In this document: piece by piece, positions 1-8,207 of the stretch
Layout: the number at the start of each line of letters is the position of its first letter
Numbering within the stretch: position 1 is the first letter of the stretch
Notes under the pieces: model-generated
The model's input: only the letters and a program-made list of their open reading frames with translations
Told to the model about the DNA's origin: nothing
Database searches by the model: none
Position numbers and translations under genes: made by a program
From: Methanobacterium sp. BRmetb2
Lineage (GTDB): Archaea; Methanobacteriota; Methanobacteria; Methanobacteriales; Methanobacteriaceae
Length of the DNA stretch: 64,000 bases
Assembly (NCBI GenBank): GCA_003491285.1
Contig: CP022705.1
Location: 2,003,501 to 2,067,500 of the forward strand
Direction: 5' to 3'

Positions 1-2
1 TT

Positions 3-689
3 GGTTTTTATGGTGCTCCTAATAAACTAATATTTTTCTTTATATCTCTTTATTCTGTCTATATGATTGCAGTATTTCCAGTAATGTCTACTTTTTATAA
101 AAATTCTAAAAAGTCTCTCAAATCTGTTTATGAACATTCAGTTAAATACACACTAATTATTTGCGTTCCCATAACTATGGTTATATCCTCATTATCGCCT
201 CAAGTTATCGAAATCATATTTGGAAATGCATATCTTCCTTCAAGTATTGCTCTGGCTATTCTTTCATGGACACTGGTACTGGTTTCTTTAAATGGAATAT
301 CTTCAAATCTTTTAGGTTCTGTTAACCGACAATTAACAGTAATCAAAATCACAGTCATTGGTATTATAATAAACGTATCAGCAAGCCTTCTTTTAATACC
401 AAAATTTAGTTTTATGGGTGCTTCTCTTGCTACAATAATAACCGATGTTTTTGTTATGATTATTTTATTGTACAGCATTATACAAATTAATTATGCAGAT
501 TATAATCTATTTAGAGATATACCTAAAATTGTAATGGCCATTTTTATTATGGCACTGGTTATTTTTGATTTAAATTCGATAAATTTTATTTTTAAAGTAT
601 TAGCAGGCTTTGTCTGTTATTTAATCATCATAATAACCGTTGATAAAAAGGATTTTTCATTAATAAAAAAAATTTTTAGAATTAATTAG
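3..689 (+). CDS. Polysaccharide/oligosaccharide flippase, C-terminal part (5' truncated by window)
   Basis: Multi-pass membrane protein of the Wzx/RfbX (MOP) type, which moves lipid-linked glycans across the cytoplasmic membrane. The reading frame is open back to base 3, so the N-terminus lies outside the window; the ATG at 63 is internal. The visible 229 residues hold about six hydrophobic helices and family-typical stretches such as LIPKFSFMGASLATIITD, where a loop leads into a helix. The protein ends in a Lys-rich tail. Its role in surface polysaccharide export agrees with the glycan genes at 18-29 kb, although those lie far away. The family is fairly sure; the substrate is unknown. Confidence 0.75.
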   Translation, partial: GFYGAPNKLIFFFISLYSVYMIAVFPVMSTFYKNSKKSLKSVYEHSVKYTLIICVPITMVISSLSPQVIEIIFGNAYLPSSIALAILSWTLVLVSLNGISSNLLGSVNRQLTVIKITVIGIIINVSASLLLIPKFSFMGASLATIITDVFVMIILLYSIIQINYADYNLFRDIPKIVMAIFIMALVIFDLNSINFIFKVLAGFVCYLIIIITVDKKDFSLIKKIFRIN

Positions 690-866
690 TAATTATACTT
701 ATCTAATGGAATTCGCATTGTTTTTGAATGTACTATATGGACCATTTTATAATAATAGAAACATATATAAATATTAAATTTAAATTTTTAATTGAAACAT
801 CAGTTTAAAAAATACATTGGAAATTAAATTCTTTAATAACCAAAAAAATAAAAAATGAGGAATTAT

Positions 867-1046
867 ATGGGCTGTATTACTATATGCATATCTGATGAAT
901 TGGAAATTGCTTTTAGAAGAATTTCAAGACTTTCTTATGGTGAAAAACAGGGAAAATTATCTAGAGGGGCTGAAGAAGCATTATATAAATGGTGTAAACA
1001 GAAAATTGAAGAATTAAACGTGGATGAAAATGAAATTTTCGATTAA
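867..1046 (+). CDS. Small ribbon-helix-helix-like (CopG/MetJ-type) protein
   Basis: 59 residues from the ATG at 867. An in-frame ATG at 855 exists, but GAGG at 857-860 lies 6 bases before 867, so the later start is preferred. The N-terminal strand MGCITICISDELE followed by helices containing LSRGAEEALYKW resembles archaeal ribbon-helix-helix DNA-binding proteins (strand-helix-helix, with Leu-Ser-x-Ala/Gly-x-Glu-Glu-Ala). It is first in a tight three-gene unit; the next two genes share a domain and one carries a receiver. I infer a DNA-binding or dimer-forming partner of that regulator. The fold is assigned by eye only. Confidence 0.6.
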   Translation: MGCITICISDELEIAFRRISRLSYGEKQGKLSRGAEEALYKWCKQKIEELNVDENEIFD

Positions 1047-1058
1047 ATGGGGGATAAA

Positions 1059-1397
1059 ATGTCAAAAAATGAATACAAAAGCTCTCCAGGAAATTCAAAC
1101 GATAAAAAAGTTGATGATGATATTTTTGGCGAAGTAAACAAATTTTTAGAGGAAAAAGAACAGTATATTAGAGAATCCGTTATCGGAACCAGAATTATTG
1201 AAGAATTAGGAGTGTTTAAACTGGATGTGGGCATTAAAAAAACTTATTTGTGCACTAAAAACGATAATCCTAATGTTTACCGAGTTTTAACTAAGATTAT
1301 TGAAAACTTTATTCAATCCTACGGTGGTACTGCTACAATTTACCCGAAAGGAGACCAGTTATGTGTAGAACTCATTACACCTAAACGAGGAGTATAG
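1059..1397 (+). CDS. Stand-alone copy of the output domain found in the adjacent response regulator
   Basis: 112 residues from the ATG at 1059. An ATG at 1047 directly abuts the previous stop, but GGGGG at 1049-1053 is well placed only for 1059. After a polar N-terminus of about 25 residues comes a domain that also forms the C-terminal half of the next protein. Shared features are EV-x2-FL-x-EKE, then D-x-GIK-x2-Y, then K-x2-E-x2-I, then the ending YPKGD-x-LC-x-E. I do not recognise the domain. It has no signal peptide or membrane segment. It is probably co-translated with the response regulator 9 bases downstream and may compete with or pair with its output domain. Confidence 0.75.
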   Translation: MSKNEYKSSPGNSNDKKVDDDIFGEVNKFLEEKEQYIRESVIGTRIIEELGVFKLDVGIKKTYLCTKNDNPNVYRVLTKIIENFIQSYGGTATIYPKGDQLCVELITPKRGV

Positions 1398-1406
1398 GGT
1401 GGAAAA

Positions 1407-2081
1407 ATGCCAAAAGTTAAAATATTGGTTGTTGAAGATGAGAAGATCTTGGCTATGCAGCTAGAAATGAAACTAGAAAATCTAGGATTTGAAGTAATTG
1501 GATTAGTTTCATCAGGTACGGAAGCAATTGAAAGTGTTAAAAAAGAACAACCAGATCTTATTTTAATGGATATATTACTCAAAGGAAATATGGATGGAAT
1601 AGAAGCCTCTAAACTTATTCTTAAGCTGTATGATATTCCTATTATCTACTTAACTGCTTATTCTGATGATGAAACTCTTATAAGGGCGGAAAAAACTTGT
1701 CCATATGGATATATATTAAAACCATTTAAAGATAATGAACTTAAAGCCAATATTAGGATGGCTATCTACAAACATAAATATCAAAAAGCCAATGTTATGG
1801 ATTTCGAAGATATTTATCGTGAAGTAACCATGTTCTTGGACGAAAAAGAAGATTTACTTAGGAAAGGCCTTTTTGAAGGTGAAGAGTTTGCTTGGCCATT
1901 CCATATTGATATAGGGATTAAAAACATCTACATATCTATTGATAGAAATAATAAAGAATCTTATAATGCTTTTTATAAATTGTTAGAGGATATAATCTCA
2001 AAATATACTATATCTGAGGAAAATGAGATTAGTGTATATCCCAAAGGAGATGAACTTTGTTTAGAATTTACTAAACAATAA
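1407..2081 (+). CDS. Response regulator: receiver domain plus unrecognised output domain
   Basis: 224 residues. Residues 4-120 form a CheY-like receiver: acidic pair E10/D11, phospho-acceptor D55 in LILMDILL, Thr in the YLTAYSDD strand, and the conserved Lys in YILKPF. Residues about 130-224 are an alpha/beta domain homologous to the preceding gene (EV-x2-FL-x-EKE, D-x-GIK, YPKGD-x-LC-x-E), not a known DNA-binding or enzymatic output that I recognise. No histidine kinase is encoded in the window, so it is an orphan regulator here. It is the last gene of the 867-2081 unit; T-rich DNA follows at about 2104-2130 and may end transcription. Confidence 0.88.
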   Translation: MPKVKILVVEDEKILAMQLEMKLENLGFEVIGLVSSGTEAIESVKKEQPDLILMDILLKGNMDGIEASKLILKLYDIPIIYLTAYSDDETLIRAEKTCPYGYILKPFKDNELKANIRMAIYKHKYQKANVMDFEDIYREVTMFLDEKEDLLRKGLFEGEEFAWPFHIDIGIKNIYISIDRNNKESYNAFYKLLEDIISKYTISEENEISVYPKGDELCLEFTKQ

Positions 2082-2103
2082 TATTCATTTCTATTTAATC
2101 TAC

Positions 2104-2130
2104 TCTTTTTATTTTTATATTACATTTTTT
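2104..2130 (+). terminator. T-rich probable terminator after the response regulator unit
   Basis: Several T runs (five, five and six T in a row) lie 25-50 bases after the response regulator stop. Archaeal transcription commonly ends at such U-rich tracts without a hairpin. It also lies past the 3' end of the convergent minus-strand transporter gene. Confidence 0.3.
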
Positions 2131-2197
2131 AAAGGCAGTTTTAACTGATAAAGCATCGTAATTTATTTTCAATAAGTCCATTTAATGATCATCCCAT

Positions 2198-3610
2198 TTA
2201 ATTAATTCCATGCATCATTATTGAAAGCTTTTTGCTAATAATTAACAAAATTACAGCAGCTATTGCAGACATAACCACAAAGATCATGAAAAATGAAAAT
2301 AATCCATCGATTGGTATTCCACATAAAGTAGGAAAAGGGTTTGAAGAGCTGGGATACAAACTGCTTAAAAGACCAGCAATAATATTGGACGCTGCTGTTG
2401 AAAGAAACCACACTCCCATTAATAAACATGAAAATCTGACTGGAGACAATTTAGATACCATTGACAGTCCAATTGGGGAGATACACAGTTCACCAAGAGT
2501 CATTACAAAATAAACTGCTACAAGATACCAAGGACTAACCTCTGAGCTTCCAGCGTCTATCATTTGTGCTGCAGGTAAAAGAATTATAAAAGATAGTGAA
2601 AGTAAAGCTAATCCAATAGCCATTTTTAGAGGTGTTCCCAGTTCCCAACCATTATTTTTTAGTTTAGGCCATATAGTAGCAAAAAGGGGTGCAAGTAACA
2701 GGATAAACAAAGGATTAATTGATTGGAAGAAGCTGGGTGGGATCACATAATTATTAAGTGAAGAAATAGTTCTGTCAACGCTAAATTCCGCAAAAAAGGT
2801 TAATGAAACTCCTGCCTGTTCAAATGAAGCCCAGAAGAAAATAACAAAGAATGCCAAGATAAAAATAATTGAAATGCGTTGTTTTTCAATCTTTGTTAAA
2901 GGGCCATTACAATCTTTTTTTAGTTCCATTAAATGGGATGGTTTTAATCCTAAACCTTCACCACTGGGAGTTACAATATACTTATTTTTACCTAAAACAA
3001 AGATTATCAGTCCTATAATCATCCCCACACCAGCAGCTAGAAAGCCGTACATAAAATCTGCAGGATTTCCAGTATTACCTAAAGTTCCAACTACAAGAGG
3101 TGAAAAAAGAGCTCCTAAATTAATACCCATGTAAAAGATAGTAAATGCAGAATCTATCCTATGATCATTCTGAGGATATAAAAATCCCACCATTGATGAT
3201 ATATTTGGTTTAAAAAAACCATTACCTATTACCAGTAAAAAAAGACCGGTTAAGAAAAAAATTTCCTGATTGTTAAAAATAAAATAAGAATAGCTAATAG
3301 GGATGGTGGAAGGAACATAAAAATAACTGCTTAAGGCCAGTGAAAACTGTCCAAGAGCCATTAGTATACAACCGGTAACAATAGATTTTCTATTTCCCCA
3401 ATATCTATCAGCAATATAACCGCCAAGGAGTGGTGTTAAATATATGAGTCCAGTATAGTAACCATAGATGGTGGATGTAAAGCCTGTGTTAAATAGTAAG
3501 GCTTGAATCATGTACAGTGATAAAATGGCCCTCATCCCATAATAACTAAACCTTTCCCACATTTCTGTGAAAAAAAGAATGTAAAGACCTTTGGGATGTC
3601 CATGTATCAT
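2198..3610 (-). CDS. POT/PTR2 family proton-coupled oligopeptide transporter
   Basis: 470 residues with about 12-14 membrane helices. The family signature ExxERFxYYG is present as E16-x2-E19-R20-F21-x-Y23-Y24-G25, and the PTR2 region containing GNGFFKPNISSMVG and FYMGINLGAL follows. Members are MFS-type symporters importing di- and tripeptides. GGAG lies just before the ATG. It is followed upstream on the same strand by two amino-acid permeases, suggesting a nutrient uptake cluster, although a 76-base gap separates them. Substrate is inferred from the family only. Confidence 0.9.
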   Translation of the reverse strand: MIHGHPKGLYILFFTEMWERFSYYGMRAILSLYMIQALLFNTGFTSTIYGYYTGLIYLTPLLGGYIADRYWGNRKSIVTGCILMALGQFSLALSSYFYVPSTIPISYSYFIFNNQEIFFLTGLFLLVIGNGFFKPNISSMVGFLYPQNDHRIDSAFTIFYMGINLGALFSPLVVGTLGNTGNPADFMYGFLAAGVGMIIGLIIFVLGKNKYIVTPSGEGLGLKPSHLMELKKDCNGPLTKIEKQRISIIFILAFFVIFFWASFEQAGVSLTFFAEFSVDRTISSLNNYVIPPSFFQSINPLFILLLAPLFATIWPKLKNNGWELGTPLKMAIGLALLSLSFIILLPAAQMIDAGSSEVSPWYLVAVYFVMTLGELCISPIGLSMVSKLSPVRFSCLLMGVWFLSTAASNIIAGLLSSLYPSSSNPFPTLCGIPIDGLFSFFMIFVVMSAIAAVILLIISKKLSIMMHGIN

Positions 3611-3686
3611 TTGATGTCTCCTGACTATTTAGAGTTCTTTTTATGTAATTCGGAGTCAATTAATCCACAATAGTTTTTATTTTCAT

Positions 3687-5081
3687 TCAGCATCTTTTTT
3701 TATTTCTTAATTTACTGTTGCGATGGCCATAAACAAAATAAACAATTAATCCAATGATTAGACTAATGGCAAATCTCTCCAGAGTAGTTGATGAAAGTTG
3801 AAAAATCAAAAAACTACAAAACAGTATAGATAAGATAGGTATAACTGGAACTAGAGGACACTTGAATTTACGTGGAATGTCTGGGCGCTCTCTTCTAAGG
3901 ATTATTATGGACAAAGCTAGGAAAATAAATGCAGATAAAGTTCCAATATTAACCAGTTCAATGATTAAACCTAGGGGAAGAAATGCTGCAATTAAAGAAG
4001 CTATTGCTCCTACAATAATAACACTGGCAATTGGAGATCTCCAATTTTCATGTACTATTGAAAAAATGTTAGGTAAAAGACCGTCACGGGACATGGAAAA
4101 GAAAATTCTTGTCTGTCCAAATAGACTGGTTAGTAAAACAGATGTTAGTCCAAATATTGCGCCAAAAGATACGATCGAAGCCGCCCAATTAGCCCCCACT
4201 TCTTCTAATGCAAATGTAACCGGTGCAGCAGTATCTAAAAGACTGTAAGGTACCATTCCATTCAATACAGCTGCAACAACAATATATAAGATAGAACTAA
4301 TAATTAAAGACCCAATAATACCGATAGGGAGTGTTTTTTGAGGATTTTTTGTCTCTTCGGCTGCTGTTGAAACTGCATCAAATCCAATATAGGCAAAAAA
4401 TACCATGGCCGCACCTTGAACTACTCCAGTCCAACCATAGGGTATAAAAGGCTGATAATTAGATGGTTTAATGAAATTTATTCCAACCAAAATAAAAAGC
4501 AGGATTATGGATATATTTATGATCACGATGACTGCATTAAAACGGGCGCTTTCTTTTACACCTAGAGCAAGAACTCCTGTTAATAATAATATGATAAAAA
4601 ATGCAGGCAAATTTATAATGCCTAATCCTGGTGGATTAGTAATTAACTGGGGTAATATCATTCCCACAGAATTTAAAAGTCCCACAATGTAGGACGACCA
4701 TCCAACTGCAACAGCAGATGCAGAAATGAGATATTCAAAAATCAGAACCCATCCAATCATCCAGGCCCATATTTCTCCCATAGCCACGTAGGTATAAGTA
4801 TAAACACTTCCGGATATAGGAACCATGGATGAAAACTCTGCATAGCATAAAGCTGTAAATACACATGCTACAGCCGAAATAACGAATGATAATACTAGCG
4901 CCGGTCCAGAATAATTAGCTGAAGCGACTCCTGTAACAATAAATATTCCTGCTCCAATAATGCAACCTAAACCCATTATTATTAAGCCTAAAGGGCCTAT
5001 AGCACGTTTAAGTGATTTTCCAGAATTTTTTTCATCCAGTAAATCGTCTATAGGTTTTTTAGAAAATATTTGACTCTTCAT
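3687..5081 (-). CDS. APC superfamily amino acid permease (copy 2)
   Basis: 464 residues, about 12-14 membrane helices. The first helix carries GLGCIIGAGIFIVTG, the glycine-rich signature of cationic amino acid/APC permeases, and the middle holds FFAYIGFDAVSTAAEE. It is closely related to the next gene upstream (5098-6540) along its whole length, including the C-terminal motif RERPDIPRKFKCPLVP. The two genes are 16 bases apart and likely form one operon made by tandem duplication. The substrate cannot be read from the sequence. Confidence 0.88.
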   Translation of the reverse strand: MKSQIFSKKPIDDLLDEKNSGKSLKRAIGPLGLIIMGLGCIIGAGIFIVTGVASANYSGPALVLSFVISAVACVFTALCYAEFSSMVPISGSVYTYTYVAMGEIWAWMIGWVLIFEYLISASAVAVGWSSYIVGLLNSVGMILPQLITNPPGLGIINLPAFFIILLLTGVLALGVKESARFNAVIVIINISIILLFILVGINFIKPSNYQPFIPYGWTGVVQGAAMVFFAYIGFDAVSTAAEETKNPQKTLPIGIIGSLIISSILYIVVAAVLNGMVPYSLLDTAAPVTFALEEVGANWAASIVSFGAIFGLTSVLLTSLFGQTRIFFSMSRDGLLPNIFSIVHENWRSPIASVIIVGAIASLIAAFLPLGLIIELVNIGTLSAFIFLALSIIILRRERPDIPRKFKCPLVPVIPILSILFCSFLIFQLSSTTLERFAISLIIGLIVYFVYGHRNSKLRNKKRC

Positions 5082-5097
5082 TATTTCCCTATGCTTT

Positions 5098-6540
5098 TTA
5101 TTTGGCTGAAATTTCTTCGTGTGTTGGAATCTGTTCTTTGTCTAAAAGTTCTCCCATTTTATTCGTGCCTAACCTGTGCCTTCTATATAAGAAATAAATT
5201 AAAAGTCCTAGTATCAACCAGACTGCGAACATTTCAATTGTAAGAAAATTTAATTGTGTTATTAATCCTAAACAGGCTATTATTGAAATAAATGGGACAA
5301 TGGGAACCAATGGACATTTAAATTTACGTGGGATATCTGGTCTCTCCTTTCTAAGGATAATTACGGATATTGCAAGAAATGTAAAAGCAGAAAGTGCGGA
5401 AATATTTACCAATTCAAAAATGCCTTCCAATGGTAAAAAAGCAGATATTATGGCAGCAGTAGTCCCCACCACCAATATACTAATGATAGGTGATTTAAAT
5501 TTGCTATGAACTTTAGTTAATTTTTTAGGCAGTAAATTATCCCTGCTCATGGCAAAAAGAAGTCGAGGCACTACAAATAAGCTAACTAAAATAACGGTAG
5601 TAAGTCCTGCTATTGCACCCACAGTTACTATGGCCATGGCCCAGTTAGCTCCTACCAGTTCAAGGGCAAGCTGGACTGGAGCACCATTATTTGCAAAGAG
5701 GCTATAATTGACCATTCCATTCATAACTGCTGTAACTATTATATACAGTATGGAACACACTATAAGGGAACCTATTATTCCTATAGGTAATGACCTTTGA
5801 GGATCTTTAGCTTCTTCGGCAGCTGATGCTACTGTATCAAATCCAATATAGGCAAAAAATACCATAGCTGCTCCTTGAAGTACTCCGGTTAACCCATGGG
5901 GAGCAAATGGTTGATAATTGGAAGGATTGATGAACTGGGCTCCTACCACTATAAATAACAGAATTACTATCATTTTAACTGTTACAATTGTTGCATTAAC
6001 TCTGGCACTTTCTTTAGCACCTAAAACAAGTACACCAGTTAATAAAGCTACTATTAAAAATGCAGGTAGATTAATCAGACCAGTTCCAGTTAAAGGTGAA
6101 CTGGTTATAACATCGGGTAAAACAAATCCCATAGAACTAAAGAATCCGGAAGTATAGGTGGCCCAACCAATTGCTACTGTAGAACCAGCCATAATATATT
6201 GGAGTATGCCAGTCCAGCCTATCATCCAGGCCCATATTTCCCCCATGGTTATGTGGGTATAGGTATATATGCCACCAGTAACGGTAATCATGGATGCCAT
6301 TTCTGCATAGCACAATGCTGTAAAACCACAGGCAATACCTGCAATAACAAAAGATAAAATTAATGCGGGACCAGAAGTAGCTGATGCCATTCCCGTTACA
6401 ATAAATATTCCCGCACCAACTATGGCTCCGATCCCCATAATAATAAGTCCTACAGGACCTAATGATCTCTTCAATTTTTCATGGGAAGCATTACAATTTA
6501 AACATGATTCTATATCCTTTTTTTTAAATAAACTACACAT
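5098..6540 (-). CDS. APC superfamily amino acid permease (copy 1)
   Basis: 480 residues from the ATG at 6540. A GTG at 6549 is in frame, but GTGGT there looks like the ribosome site of the ATG. It has 12-14 predicted membrane helices, the signature GIGAIVGAGIFIVTG in helix 1 and FFAYIGFDTVASAAEE midway. The N-terminal tail has two Cys (ESCLNCN), absent from the second copy, and the C-terminal tail is longer. It is first in a two-gene unit with its paralogue. It is a secondary amino-acid transporter by family; substrate unknown. Confidence 0.88.
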   Translation of the reverse strand: MCSLFKKKDIESCLNCNASHEKLKRSLGPVGLIIMGIGAIVGAGIFIVTGMASATSGPALILSFVIAGIACGFTALCYAEMASMITVTGGIYTYTHITMGEIWAWMIGWTGILQYIMAGSTVAIGWATYTSGFFSSMGFVLPDVITSSPLTGTGLINLPAFLIVALLTGVLVLGAKESARVNATIVTVKMIVILLFIVVGAQFINPSNYQPFAPHGLTGVLQGAAMVFFAYIGFDTVASAAEEAKDPQRSLPIGIIGSLIVCSILYIIVTAVMNGMVNYSLFANNGAPVQLALELVGANWAMAIVTVGAIAGLTTVILVSLFVVPRLLFAMSRDNLLPKKLTKVHSKFKSPIISILVVGTTAAIISAFLPLEGIFELVNISALSAFTFLAISVIILRKERPDIPRKFKCPLVPIVPFISIIACLGLITQLNFLTIEMFAVWLILGLLIYFLYRRHRLGTNKMGELLDKEQIPTHEEISAK

Positions 6541-6594
6541 TATTACCACTTTTTTTTTAAAAACAAGACCTATTTTCCAAGTTGGATCTGTTTT

Positions 6595-7053
6595 TTAAGT
6601 TTTTTTGCCTTTATAAGGCATTTTATACATTATACCACGGAATCCATATTTTTTTATCATATCTAAGTATTTTTTTTCGGGCATTCCAAATGTTGGAGGT
6701 GTCATGGTAGGATCATAGATTTTACCATCCCATAATACCACCATGTGAGAATATTGTCCCGTTTCATGTTGTATTGTCACCAGCTGTATATTCCCTACTC
6801 TTTCCTGGTAAAGTACACTTGCAAAATCCTCTGATTTATTTTTACAATTGTATGTTTTTTCATTATACTCAAGATCGGCAATTTCATAAAAGGAGTTATT
6901 AATTAAAAGATCGTCATATATTACTTCTGTTCCTGTTTTTAATCCACTATTTACTAAATTTGTCTTATTAGAATCATATTCATAAGATAATACTGTATCT
7001 GCCGTAAAAAAGATCAATATAAAAAATATGATAATAATTTTTAGTTTTTTCAA
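6595..7053 (-). CDS. Small secreted protein with transglutaminase-like Cys-His-Asp pattern
   Basis: 152 residues. Residues 1-23 form a signal peptide or anchor (MKKLK then IIIIFFILIFF). The mature part holds a Cys in TYNCKNKSEDFAS, a His in YSHMVVLWDG and an Asp in KIYDPT. The spacing and the hydrophobic beta strand after the His resemble transglutaminase-like/bacterial-type Cys peptidase cores (Cys, then His-x-strand, then Asp-Pro-Thr). At about 150 residues it would be a minimal version. It lies 54 bases beyond the start of the permease gene on the same strand. The family call is tentative; secretion is more certain. Confidence 0.6.
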   Translation of the reverse strand: MKKLKIIIIFFILIFFTADTVLSYEYDSNKTNLVNSGLKTGTEVIYDDLLINNSFYEIADLEYNEKTYNCKNKSEDFASVLYQERVGNIQLVTIQHETGQYSHMVVLWDGKIYDPTMTPPTFGMPEKKYLDMIKKYGFRGIMYKMPYKGKKT

Positions 7054-7443
7054 TTATCTTGACCCAACCTTTATAATTTTCACTTTTCAATGAAAATTTA
7101 AAACTTTAAATATATAAAGATTGTGGTATTTATTGTTAATATATTATGAAAAAGTAGTATTTTTCATATACCTTTTTTAAAATAAGGAGTTTTTAATTCC
7201 ATTTCTGTATATCAGGGATTTATGAATTATTCAGATAGCTTAAACATAAAATTTAAATTAATAATCAATCATTCACAATTTAAGAAAAAGGTGATGCATA
7301 TAATTAAAAAATTATTTATTAAATTATCAAATTCCCTTTTTTAACAGTTTTTAAATGAAAGGTTTAATTGAACAACGAATAAATTTTAATATTGTATATG
7401 TAGATAATATAATACATGGGATATAATATAAGGGGGAACTTAA
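7054..7443. other. AT-rich intergenic region, divergent
   Basis: 390 bases between the minus-strand secreted protein and the plus-strand 45-residue gene. It should hold promoters for both. A TATA-like ATATAATACA stretch lies about 35 bases before the 7444 start. A 40-codon open frame from 7222 has poor codon and residue composition and is not called. No RNA gene or repeat was seen. Confidence 0.4.
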
Positions 7444-7581
7444 ATGAATGAAAGCGAAATTAAAGAATTTGTAAAGAATTTCAAAGGCATGACCTGGGAT
7501 GAATTGGATGATGTGTTATGTGTAATGAGCAAAGATGATATGGAAAATGCAATCCGTATGATCAAAGCGAGATTTGGATAG
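7444..7581 (+). CDS. Small acidic protein of unknown function, 45 residues
   Basis: The ATG at 7444 follows AAGGGGGAAC, a strong ribosome site. The predicted peptide is helical and charged, starting MNESEIKEFVKNFKGMTWDE, with a single Cys and ending MIKARFG. There is no signal peptide or membrane segment. A T-rich tract follows the stop, so it may be a single-gene unit. I do not recognise it. The clear ribosome site, compact size and terminator make it more likely real than chance. Confidence 0.6.
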   Translation: MNESEIKEFVKNFKGMTWDELDDVLCVMSKDDMENAIRMIKARFG

Positions 7582-7590
7582 TAAATAAAA

Positions 7591-7610
7591 TTATTTTTTT
7601 ATTTTTATTT
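7591..7610 (+). terminator. T-rich terminator after the 45-residue gene
   Basis: Runs of 7, 5 and 4 T separated by single A, ten bases after the stop. The same ATTTTTATTTT pattern follows the gene ending at 8935, which suggests a common termination signal. Confidence 0.4.
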
Positions 7611-7874
7611 TGAATTTTACAATATTTCCTCCATTTACATCTTATTCTTCTTAAAATATAGTTAAAGTATTACTTTTTAAATTGTTATTGAAATTATTAG
7701 ATTCCCTCATTTTTTATCTTAGTTTAAAGAATAAATACTTTAGAGAATCTAATTTGGTAAAGATTTGGGTATAATTCTGGAAAAACTATTTTTATACTCC
7801 CAAACTAATTTTAATTAAATAATAAAAGATTATTTTCGAAATTAAAAATTTGTAAATAAAAAAAGAGGAATTTT

Positions 7875-8207
7875 ATGGTTTATGATATGTTATTACCCTC
7901 CCTACCTTTCATAATAGGTTATTTAGGAACCTATTTTTTGTACAGGGGAGGTTTTATAAGAAGATCAGTCCATGTAAACATTTGGAATTTAATAATTTGC
8001 TTTGCATTTATTGTTTCTGGAGGAGCAGGTTTTATATTACTGGTCTTATTAGAATTAGGAATTATATCACCTATAAGCTTGCCGTTATTGTACTGGCATG
8101 TTGAATTAGGTTTAACACTTGCACTAGTAACAGTATTCCATTTTCACACATATTGGAAGACGTCTAAGAAGATGTTCACTATAAATAAAAGGAGGCTGAA
8201 ATCATAA
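7875..8207 (+). CDS. Membrane protein resembling DUF4405 (cytochrome b-like), 110 residues
   Basis: Three hydrophobic helices. Histidines sit where helices meet the membrane edge: H33 (RRSVHVNIWN), H75 (YWHVELG) and H89/H91 (FHFHTYW). All four align with His in the C-terminal half of the next gene, which has the same layout. The WHVE and H-x-H-x2-W pattern resembles DUF4405-type flavinylation-associated cytochromes, in which such His bind haem b; this is from memory of the family. GAGG lies a few bases before the ATG. The stop overlaps the presumed start of the next gene, so the two are translationally coupled and probably form one complex. Confidence 0.65.
   Translation: MVYDMLLPSLPFIIGYLGTYFLYRGGFIRRSVHVNIWNLIICFAFIVSGGAGFILLVLLELGIISPISLPLLYWHVELGLTLALVTVFHFHTYWKTSKKMFTINKRRLKS

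Noticed and set aside
7222..7344. 40-codon open frame MNYSDSLNIKFK... on the plus strand
   Set aside because: Weak ribosome site, composition of random AT-rich DNA and no resemblance to a known small protein.
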